64,000 nt of DNA from Oegoconia quadripuncta (Eukaryota > Arthropoda > Insecta > Lepidoptera > Autostichidae), in contig OX438760.1 of the NCBI GenBank assembly GCA_949316235.1, forward strand, positions 5,582,501-5,646,500. Direction: 5' to 3'. The notes under the pieces are model-generated. The model made no database searches and was not told the DNA's origin. It saw only the letters and a program-made list of their open reading frames with translations. Shown one piece after another: positions 46,054 through 57,000 of the stretch; position 1 is the first letter of the stretch; each line of letters begins with the position of its first letter. A program made the position numbers and the translations under genes.

Positions 46054-46321
46054 AACCGCCTCCGTGGCTCAATGTAAACAACATTGGGTTTACGAATCGG
46101 AGTTCGCGGGTTCGATCCCCAGCGGTTTACTTGTTTAAGTACTCGGTTTGGTTGGTATGTCCGCCTGGCTTATCTAAATCTGCCGCCAAACAGCAATGTT
46201 AATAGCATTGTTGTGTTCCGGTTGTCAGAGATAAGATATAGCCAGTCCCCCAAATATGTTGGGGTTCCCGGGTCAGCATGCTTCCACCTTCGACCTCATC
46301 TTCACTTAACATCAGGTGTGA
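46054..46321 (+). mobile_element. SINE family A, tail missing
   Basis: Head ACCGCCTCCGTGGCTCAATG to CACTTAACATCAGGTGTG. Confidence 0.82.
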
Positions 46322-46407
46322 AAAAATGAGGATTCAGAAAACTCATATTACAAGTGAGACAAACTAAGCAACAAAGCGAGTGGAGAGCCCTTACCTAAAT
46401 CACATAG

Positions 46408-46500
46408 ACGTTTCCGAGTTAGTACGCTTCCACCTTCGGCTAATTTTCATTTAACATCAGGAGTGATTCAAGTCAAGCGCTAACCAATTGTGCATAAAAA
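46408..46500 (+). mobile_element. SINE family A, 3' fragment
   Basis: CCGAGTTAGTACGCTTCCAC to AATTGTGCATAAAAAA. Confidence 0.65.
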
Positions 46501-46611
46501 ATGGTTTTTATTTTCGAAAACTGGTACTTGAGAGATTGTTTTTAATCGGTGGAGCTATTTCCGAAATAATCGTCTTTTAACACATGTTTGTTTAACTAGT
46601 TGTCAGACAGT

Positions 46612-46932
46612 GGTGTCGATTCGGATATACAACGAACTAACTAAATTTAAAGCAGATACATCCTTTTCTAACACTATTAACATGAAAGGGACGACTATAA
46701 ATTAAGGCCTGTCAAATTAAGTTAAGAGCTGTCAAAACAAGTCGCTCCATAGTATTTTATTCGTGACGTCGCTAGGTGTACACCTAATATTGATAAAGAA
46801 GTGCTTGTTTTGATCCTTTTACTTAATTTGACAGGACTTAATTATATGTCGTCCTTTTCATGTATTAGTGGTTAGAAAAGGATACATATAATTTAAATTT
46901 AGTTAGTTCGTTGTACATCCGAATCGACACCA
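46612..46932. mobile_element. MITE (GGTGTCGATTCGGATGTAC-end family), 320-bp form
   Basis: Ends GGTGTCGATTCGGATATACA and the inverse of TGTACATCCGAATCGACACC. Long inner arms include ACTAACTAAATTTAAA and AGGACGACATATAATTAAG-like segments on both sides. Confidence 0.75.
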
Positions 46933-47171
46933 ATTTCTCTTAAATTTTCAATTACCTTTAGGCACCTATTCAGACGGGATGCTATGTAACGCTGACACCG
47001 CGATATATTGCTCTTGAGAGATAGCAACGCGTACCATGTGAATAACTCTAGGGCTCTACAGACGTAGACGCTTACCGTTAATGTACAAAATGAAAAACAG
47101 GCTGCATGTAGCTGCCTTCCCATATCAACGTGATTTCAAAGTGTAGGTCTTAAAAATAAGTATTTAATTTA

Positions 47172-47478
47172 ACCGCATCCGTGGCTCAATGTAAAGAACA
47201 TTGGGTTTACGATTCGGCGGTTGCGGGTTCGATCCCCAGCGGGGTACATGTTTAAGTACTTGGTTTGGTTGGTGGTAGGGCATTTTAAATGTCCTACCAC
47301 CATCTTATCTAAATCTGCCGCCAAGCAGCAACGTATTCCGGTTGTCAGATATAAGATAGCCAGTCCCCTAAATGTGTTGGGGTTTCCGGGTCAGTACGCT
47401 TCCACCTTCGACTTCCTCTTCACTTCACATCAGGTGTGATTGAGGTCAAGTACGGTTGGTACTTGCATAAAAAAAAAG
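47172..47478 (+). mobile_element. SINE family A, near full length
   Basis: Head ACCGCATCCGTGGCTCAATG to tail CTTGCATAAAAAAAA. Confidence 0.85.
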
Positions 47479-47867
47479 TAGTTGGTTCTCTTTACGATAC
47501 CCACAACTAGAAAAGGGTTGGACTGGTTAGACGCTGCATTTTCTAATCAACAAATTTTAAAGTGATAGGTATATATCGTCGGGGAATATAGCGCCATTGG
47601 CGCACATAATTTCGTACACAATATTGGCTCTAGCGTCTACAAAACCGCATGGCTTGGTCTACATGTACTGATAGACGTGGTTGATACAATTCTGATAGCC
47701 TACAGTGTGACATTGTAACAGAATGACGTTGGTGATTGCATCTTTTTGTCTATGACTATTTCTGTCCTTAATATAGATAACAATGGCATCTTAGGATATA
47801 TTTGTAGATTAGCAAGACTTCCTATTTCGATGATCTGATTCGATGTCATCAATATACTAAACCGAAG

Positions 47868-48110
47868 TCGCTGGTTCAATTCCCAACAGGGTACATATTT
47901 ACTTGAATGGTTGGCAGTTGGGCATTTTTAAATGTCTGCCTGTTAGCTACCATCTTATCTAAGTCTGCCGCAGAGCAGCGATATTGATAGCATTATTGTA
48001 TTCCGGCTTTTTGGGATAAGGTAACCAGTTCACCAAATAAGTTGGGGGTTCCAACTTCGGCTGTATCTTCATTAACAAGCGCCAACCGTTGTACATAAAA
48101 AAAAAATACG
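47868..48110 (+). mobile_element. SINE family A, highly diverged
   Basis: Box B GGTTCAATTCCC, GTCTGCCTGTTAGCTACC and tail CCGTTGTACATAAAAA. Confidence 0.65.
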
Positions 48111-48871
48111 CCCCGAATACAGAACCTCCTCCTTTTTCGAAGTCGTTTAAAAAAGATAGAACCGCATTAAAATATGCTAAGTATAGATGAGACAAAATGT
48201 CATTAGATCACGTCGGCTTCACTATTTAGTGAGTGTTGTAAGAGATGTGGGTGTCATATAAATTACAGAGTTCTTTCTCGTAAAACTTGGTGGTATCTGA
48301 CAAATTTTAGCATTCACTTCTTAATATACCAAATGTAAACATAACACATTCGTTATCTTGCAAGCACATCGTTGAAGCAATAAGCGGGTTGACTATACGT
48401 GAGTCATAAAGTGAAGCCGTATTGTAGGGCAACTACTGTGAGTGACCAATCAAGTGAGTCACGCGGTCTAGATCGATGTCTTCCTCTTTAGTAGAAACCG
48501 GTTGTTGAGTTGGACGATATTGGAGAGCAACAACGGTTAAAATTAAATACAGGGTTAGTCATAGTTGTAAGTAACTGAATGAAACGTCTTGAAAGTATGA
48601 AATGAAATGAAATGAAAATCTTTATTATGCCATTAAACACTATAGAACTCACAATGTTTTTTACCATTATCTGAGAAGTATATTACTTAAACTACTAGTC
48701 CTAGAACCGTGTCGCAGGAAGACAGTTACAGAAAAACAAATAAGTAGCCAAGTTACATTTTTATTACAATCAGTGATGCAAATAAAGATTTTTTTGGATT
48801 TTAAATTTAAAGAAAAAATAAATAAAAGAAGAAAATGTTACATCTCTGCATGTGTAGTTTGTAAAAAAAAT
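48111..48871. other. Intergenic, nothing recognised
   Basis: No gene or clear repeat; a short ATGAA run near 48600. Confidence 0.3.
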
Positions 48872-48960
48872 TTTACACCAATCATCTAGTCCCAAACTAA
48901 GCAAAGCTTGTACAAATATTTATCTAAACATCCATGACTTGGAAATAAATGGTGTTTATT
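48872..48960 (-). mobile_element. SINE family B, fragment
   Basis: ACACCAATCATCTAGTCCCA to CATGACTTGGAAATAAATG. Confidence 0.6.
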
Positions 48961-49189
48961 CGTAACGCTTTATTGTAAAAAGTAACGCCCATAATACATT
49001 ATATAATATATATCTCATAAACGAAGCCTTAAGATGGTTTACCCCGTGCAATACCTAGCGCCCTCATTGGATAAATTAAGATTTCTTTTCAAATATAGGA
49101 TAAATAAAAAAAATTGCTTTGACCTACATTGAAGAAGCCTAAAGGCTAATTATAAATAATACATAAATAGCTTTAATTTTGAAACATCG

Positions 49190-49365
49190 TGATGAAACCC
49201 GCATGCCTGAGAATTAAAATCCAAAGGCATGTGTAGTCCCCAACCCGCATTGGGCCAGCGTGGTGGACTACGGCCCAATACTCCCTCATTAAAGGCCTAT
49301 ATCAAGCAGTGGGATGTTTACGGGCTGATGATGATGATGATGATGATGATGATGACCGCTATGTA
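49190..49365 (+). mobile_element. SINE family C, 5'-truncated, with (GATGAT)n tail
   Basis: CATGCCTGAGAATTAAAATC, GGCCAGCGTGGTGGACTACG and nine or so GAT units. Confidence 0.7.
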
Positions 49366-49564
49366 TAGTAAAATTAAGTTATTAAAAATTTTCCAGGACG
49401 ATTCATAGCTTGATAAGGTCGAGGGGGTGTTTATCAAATTGTAGAGACTCGGTATAATAAAATGAAGACAGAGTAAAAATACTTTAATAAAAAACCAGAC
49501 AGCTCATTCGATGAAAATTCAGAAAACAAATAAATGTAGGTAGTTAATTATAGTGTCTTGGACT

Positions 49565-49676
49565 TCAACTTAGAATACCAGCGTACGGAATCTCTACTGT
49601 AGTAACTGAGTTTGGGACCATTTGTATATCCGCTTGTTGTTTATCCAGTCTCACTGCGACTTGACGGGACTTGCCG
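49565..49676 (-). CDS. GBA1: GBA1 last exon and stop codon
   Basis: It encodes GKSRQVAVRLDKQQADIQMV and PNSVTTVEIPYAGILS, ending in TGA (49567-49565). Acceptor TTGACAG. An ATTAAA lies about 80 bases past the stop. Confidence 0.88.
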
Positions 49677-51043
49677 CTGTCAAAAACAAAATACAGTACT
49701 TAAATCACAACAAAAAGTTTTCTATAGTCGGGTGGATTCAAGTACGGATTTAAGAAATGAATGAATCGATTATAGTAAAACGTTATACATACATAATGTC
49801 ACGAACTTTATCCCAAATGAGGTGGTCAGAGATATCCCAAATAACAGCGTTTGGGTATTCCAAACATTTTTTTTTTCTTTATGCACTACGGCTTGGTACT
49901 TGACCTCAATCACACCTGATGTTAAGTGAAGATGAGGTCGAAGGTGGAAGCGTACTGACCCGGAAACCCCATCACATTGGGGGACTGGCTATCTTATCTC
50001 TGACAACCTGAACACAACAATGCCATTAACATTGCTGCTTGGTGGCAGATTTTTTTTTTATGCACAACGGGTTGGTACTTGACCTCAATCACACCTGATG
50101 TTAAGTGAAGATGAGGTCAAAGGTGAAGCGTACTGACCCGGAAACCCCAAGACATTTGGGGGACTGGTTATCTTATCTCTGACCACCTGAACACAACAAT
50201 GCTATTAACATTGCTGCTTGGCGGCAGATTTAGATAAGATGGTGGTAGCTAGCCAGGCGGATATTTAAAATGCCCTACCATCAACCAAACCGAGTACTTA
50301 AATATGTACCCCGCTGGGGATCGAACCCGCGACCTCCGAATCGTAAATCCAATGTTGTTTACATTGAGCCACGGAGGATTTTCTCTAAAAGCAAGGTAAT
50401 CTTTAAAATAAGGGCGACAGTTTTGTAGTAAAATGCAACGTGGCGCAGTTTTAAAGTTGTGTTACCTTTGCTGTCATACTGTCATAAAAATTAGTTTTTT
50501 TTCGAGATCCAGACAGACAAAGTCATGGGCGGAAAACTAGTTACCTATAATGATGATGTAAGACTAGTAGACCCAAGTAGTTTACAGGTATATTTGACTT
50601 TTCCCGTCTATTTGGCCGTAACGAATGATTTCTGGATCAGTAGCAGAGGAAACTCTCACCTATTATTATAAAGCACAACGACAACAGTATCACGTGGCGT
50701 TACAAAAGCCACATTATTAATAGATGAAGACAAGAATGGCTTTGCCTCCATCACTCGTATCCTACGGGATCCCCGAGGCACAAACTTCGAGAAGTGCCCC
50801 ATGGCGTAGAACATAGGTTGCTTGACGAACTCATTCTTCTCCGGGAAGACAATGATGGGAGAGTCGACGAAATTGTTAGACCAGTTCGGTCCACCGTTCT
50901 TGTCTAAGCACATGTTCCAGTCTATCCATCCGATCACATCGTGGTTCAGGTCCTGGAATAAATGATTAGTTATCAAAAAAGGTTTATCGGCGAACACATA
51001 ATAATATATCATCTAACTAATTATAAATGCGAAAGTTTGGATG

Positions 51044-51074
<31 letters not shown>

Positions 51075-54000
51075 TGAAGAGGTGGGCATTTATTTCTTGC
51101 TCAATCACGGCGAAACGGATAAATGGATTTGGATGAAATTTGTATGTAGGTAGGTAGTATCCCAAGTTAGGAGGTCCGGGTTCGATTCCCAGGCAAGCCA
51201 TGAACCAATGACTTTTTAAATTTTATGTGCCTTTATTCGATTGCTTTCTTAAACGGTGAAGGAAAACATCGTGGGGAAACCTGCATGCCTGAGAATTAAA
51301 ATCCAAAGGCATGTGTAGTCGCCAACCCGCATTGGGCAGGGTGGTGGACTACGGCCCATACTCTCTCATATACGAAGGAAGGCCTATATCCCTGCAGAGG
51401 GAGGTTTACGGGCTGATGTAGATCATATTTTTAATACCTAAAAGTGCGGGATAAACAAATTATACATATCCGCGTAAAAGTTAATCCACGCGAACCTGCG
51501 GTCGAAAAGCTATCCTGCATTAATTTAAAGGGTCCAATCCATAGTCGCTGGGATAAGCACATTGAGTCATCCAGGCAACCTCCACCGCGCCGCCGAGGAA
51601 ACCATTTGCAATATGTGCAAGCATCTGCTCCGGATCACAGTCTACCTTCAGTAGGCGCCCCGTGTCACGTTTATCCAAACTAATCCAAACTAACATTATA
51701 AATGCGAAAGTTTATGTGTGTGTATGTATATATGTTTGTTACCTCTTCACGCCTAAACGGCTGGACAAATTTGAATGAAATTTGGTCGGTAGCTAGATTA
51801 GGACCTGGGTTAACATATAGCCAACTTTTTTGCTGAACCAATTTTGATTAAATTTTCCACGCGCACGAATCGTGAACAACTGCTAGTTTTAGATATATTT
51901 ATTACTAGCTTTCCGGCCGCGACTTCGTCAGCGTGGAAGATTTCATCAAAATCAGTTAACCAAAAAACTTTGCCTATATGTTAATCCAGGTCCAAATCTC
52001 CCGACCAACCAAATTTCAACCAAATCCGTCCAGTCGTTTAGGCGTGAAGAGGTAACAAACATACATTACATACACACATAAACGCATTTGTTATATCAGT
52101 TGGGATTTTTTCCAATCACATTGGGCTCTACAGACTTAACATATACAGGGCGTCCCAAAGTTATGGGACATGAAGGGGAAGTACCTTAAATATCGTAGAT
52201 AGTGAATTTTGCTCAAAGAAGACTTTATGTTATTTTTAAAAGTTAGTAATTCTGCATTCATAGATTTTCTAAAAATTATTTGCTTCGGCTGGGAATCGAA
52301 CCGACTCAAATGTGAAAAAAAAAACACCCTACTTTTATGATGCCAATCGAAAGAATAGCTAAAAAATAATAACTCTGCCTAAGTAACATAGTATTTTAAA
52401 AGAAAGGAACAACGTGAAATTAATCATTTTAATCAAATAAAAAACATACATGAAACTGCCGTAGTCAATTAAGTAGGTATTTTTTTGTAAATTAATTAAT
52501 TAAATGCTCAAAATGTGATCCCTCTTGTCTTACGCAAATCGCCAATCTTTTAATGAGCCCGCTGCCTGTTGATTTTCTAATCATTTTATGGTGAACACTC
52601 GATGTGATATGGCACAATTCTGTTTGCAACTCGCCTACGTTCTCGTATCGCTTTTTGTATAGCATATCTTTCACGTATCCCCAAAAGAAGAAATCTAATG
52701 GTGTGAGGTCCGGGGATCTGGCCGGCCATCTAATCGGTCCATTTGTACCAATCCATGTAGGAAAACATTCATTTAGAAAATCTGCTGCTCTCCGACTATT
52801 ATGAGCCGGAGCTCCATCTTGTTGGAAAATTAAGTTTTCTTGCTCCGCCGCGGAATGGTTTCTTATCTTATCCCTTAAAATTTGAAGTATTCCTAAATAC
52901 TTTTCTGTGTTCAAGGTTCCTTGGTAAAAATGGATTAAGAAAACCCGGTTTTTTAAAAGTCCGCACCAACAGTTGAGTGAAAAACGCACTTGGTTATTAG
53001 TTTCAGTCACTCGTAGGGGATTTTCTTTAGACCAAATACGATTATTGTTGCGGTTATACATACCGTTATTGCTAAAGTTAGATTCGTCTGTCCAAATAAT
53101 ATTATCCAAAAAATTTGGATCTTCGAGCAATCGTGCCTGGATATCAAGACAGAAATTTTTTCTCCTTTCTGTATCGCCCGGAAGTAATTTTTGAACCAAT
53201 CGTCCTTCAACATAACTCTTAAAACCGTGTTTTTTTAATACACGGTGTATTTTACTTTTTGAAACTCCAATTTCATGTTCTCCTTCTCTCACCGATGCTT
53301 TCGGAAAAGCCGAAAAGTAAATTAAAATACCAAGTTCTTCGTCGTTGATCGTATGGTTTTCTTGCTGTGGTTCTCTTGGGCGTTTATCGAAACGTCCCAG
53401 AGTTTTCAAATTGTTCACAAGCCTTTTCAAAACTTTACGAGACGGTATTTGTCTATCAGGATATTTTACGCCATACCACCGCAAACTTCTAGAGATATCT
53501 TTATCGTTCAAAAAATATGCTTCCATTAGATCAAAACTTACTTGATATGCCATGTTCGCAATAAATTAACACAATAACACTTGTGTAAGTGAATTGAGAC
53601 TAAACAGATCAATATCCGAAAAACAAACGCTCGCACATACTGTTCCATTTTCAAATTTAAGAACAACATTTAAAAATATCACTTCTTTTTAAAATATCTT
53701 AAAAAGTATGCATTCAAACAAACGCTGTCATAAACTGTTCCATTTTCAAATTATAAATTATTTATTTTTGTTTTTAATTTGCCTTCTGTCTAGCTTACAG
53801 AGGACGTATTGAAATACAAGTTTTATCATTTCATCTACACGTGCACTTATAATAAGGAAAACTATGTTAGTACCTATTTTATGAAGTGGGTACTTATTTA
53901 CGAATAATCAATGCTATCTTTGGAATGATAATATCGCTACTTTTCGAACGTCGTCGGCAATAAATAACTTTCTTGAAATTTGACTCAATCATTTTATGTT

Positions 54001-57000
54001 GTTCCTTTCTTTTAAAATACTATGTTACTTAGGCAGAGTTATTATTTTTTAGCTATTCTTTCGATTGGCATCATAAAAGTAGGGTGTTTTTTTTTTCACA
54101 TTTAAGTCGGTTCGATTCCCAGCCGAAGCAAGTAATTTTTAGAAAATCTATGAATGCAGAATTACTAACTTTTAAAAATAACATAAAGTCTTCTTTGAGC
54201 AAAATTCACTATCTACGATATTTAAGGTACTTCCCCTTCATGTCCCATAACTTTGGGACGCCCCGTATATGACGGTTCTTACAATTAACAAAGTAATAAT
54301 ATTACACGGCGATTTACTTGCTGTAATATCATCGTCATCATTATCAGAAAGAAAGAAAGAAAATAGTCTATTCACTAGTTTATTTACGTTATTAAAAATC
54401 AACATTGTTAAAAAGTATTAAAAACTAACAAAATAACAATTAGGCTATGATTTGCATAAATATTGCTTTGTGTGCCGCGCAGTAGTGATTGGGTAACGAC
54501 TCAGCATAATGCTTCGCTCAAAGTGCTAGGCGCTGGTTTTCATATTCTATTCTATGCACAGGTTTGGAATAGAATATGATAGAACATAGGTTCAGCAGTG
54601 GACATTTTTTTTTATTATTTTTTTATTTTTATGCACAACGGGTTGGTACTTGACCTCAATCACACCTGATGTTAAGTGAAGATGAGGTCGAAGGTGGAAG
54701 CATACTGACCCGGAAACCCCAACACATTTGGGGGACTGGCTATCTTATCTCTGACAACCGGAACACAACAATGCTATTAACATTGCTGCTTGGCGGCAGA
54801 TTTAGATAAGATGGTGGTAGCTAGCCAGGCGGACATTTAAAATGCCCTACCACCAACCAAACCGAGTACTTAAACATGTACCCTGCTGGGGATCGAACCC
54901 GCGACCTCCGAATCGTAAACCCAATGTTGTTTACATTGAGCCACGGAGGCGGTTTAATCATCGTCTAAACATCATCGAACATCCAAACTTTCGCATTTAT
55001 AATATTAGTTAGATGTGCGGATAGGAATAATAATAATAAATAATAAATATCCTTAGACATACACACAGCGCCATCTAGTTCCACAGTAAGTAACTATAGG
55101 CTTGTGTTGTGATACCAGATGGTTGACATACTAAATACATTTTTTTTTGTAAATAAATACTTAATATAAATGAAAACATCCATAACTCGGGTACACGTAT
55201 GCATCACACAAACAATATGCCCCTAGCGGGATTCGAACCCGCAACCTTTTGGTATAGTGGTCAGAGTTGCTCACCACTACACCAAACAGGTCGTCAAATG
55301 TGGATATGAATAAAGGAGTCCTATTTAATCCACGAAAGCCTAACTTTTTTATAGAAGAGTAGTTCTACTATCCCTGTTGTTGACTAACTTACTGATACTA
55401 TTTTGAAATGGAGGAAGAAATTACAGAAATAAGATGGGACCAGAAGTAGTAAGAACCTAAATAACTTAATTGTTGTAAATAGATTCCGGTTGACACTTAC
55501 GTCAATTATATCCAAAATATAGTTCTTGGCTCTCTGCCATGATCCTAAAACGACTTTCTCTTGCCATGGGTAGCTGCCTGAAATTAAGATATACAATATA
55601 CAATACACTTTATTGCACAATAGAAAAGAAAATACAGTTACAGAAAGTGGTAAGAGTAGAACGTACAATTTGGCGACCTTATCAATAAACGCAATCTCTT
55701 CCACGCAACCGAAATATATATTATTTATATATTTATATATACGCAATATATAATATATCTTTACCTATGAAATTGCCGTTCTGCAGTACTGGCCATTTCA
55801 AATCAAAATAATTTTTGTTTGGCTAAGTATTCTAATTTCAAATTAATTTTATTTTAAAAATATGGAATTCTTTTTCCAAAAGTAGTCATTTGTTTATTGA
55901 TTAGTGTTACATTTTCATTGCATTTCAATCTTTTTCGTCATCGTGGATACGTTAAAAATTCGGGTACTTATGGAATATGAGTACCGTCGTGGCAGCAACG
56001 CGGCACAAGCGGCACACAACATCAACAACGTTTACGGAGCTAACACTACAAACCAACGCACCACCTGTTATTGGTTTGCTCGCTTCCGTTCTGGGAATTT
56101 CGACCTGAAAAATGAACCTCGCGGTCGTCCGAAGACTTTGGTCGACAATGACGAATTAAAGGCGATTGTGGAAGCTGATGATACATTTACAACTACTATT
56201 CATACAAAACGGCAATAACATAGGTAAAGATCTAATATATATTATAGTTTTAAGAGATCTTTCGACGCAATGATGCTCACTGTGGTAATTTTAATGTAGG
56301 TTTTATAACTTAAAACCTTTAAGTAGCTACTTCCTTTATATTTTCTAAAATAATTTGTTTGTGACATTTGCCTTAGATACGGATTGATTTTTTTAGAAAA
56401 CGTATTACCATGACTCTAATAAAATTAATCTTTTGTGTGGTTACCTTCACATGCCTCAGTGGCAAGTACGAATTTGCCAGGATAGTTCTTGCCGACCTCC
56501 GAGAGAAATGATGCGGGGGTGATAATGTCGCCGTAGTAGTGGACTGCCACGCCATCTATGAACTGGGTGGCGTTGGGTTGCTCTTTCATCATCTGTAGGA
56601 ATAGGTATATATATATAGGTACTATATTTTTATGCAGGTAATTTTCGTCAGTCACGTCAGTGGCAAAGAAAAAACTTTATTGAAAACACTTTTGCATTCT
56701 AGACTGCTAAATATTACTTTTATCCCATAACATAGACAATTTTTTTTTGAAGATATCTATGTTATTTTTTTACAACGAGAAATTGTTGGTTTCATTAGGT
56801 GATTTAGGATAATTCAGGATTTTTCAACCAATGGGGCCCACCTCCCTATGCCGTAAAGAAATGGAAACGGGGTCGAAAGTTTCAGCTTTTCAAAAGAAAC
56901 ATTAATTTAACACGAAGATAAATAAAAGTCGTTAAAAAGGCTATTCAGTTTTAAAAACTTAGGCATTAAGAACAGTACTTACTTAATACTTAAATACTTA

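Larger units (their letters stand above)
52146..54265 (-). mobile_element. Complete mariner/Tc1-superfamily transposon, DD40D, with 268-bp TIRs
   Basis: The ends 52146-52413 and 53998-54265 are near-identical inverted repeats of 268 bp, beginning with the pair CAGGGCGTCCC / CGGGGCGTCCC. TA flanks both sides, the target of this superfamily. Between them lies one uninterrupted transposase gene. The element sits in the 4.5-kb intron of the glucosylceramidase gene, in the same orientation as that gene. High similarity between the two arms and an open transposase frame suggest fairly recent insertion; activity cannot be judged. Confidence 0.9.

Noticed and set aside
52136..54272. Two identical small proteins (frames starting MFFFSHLSRFDSQPKQ) at either end of the transposon
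   Set aside because: They are the same inverted repeat read from both sides, not genes.
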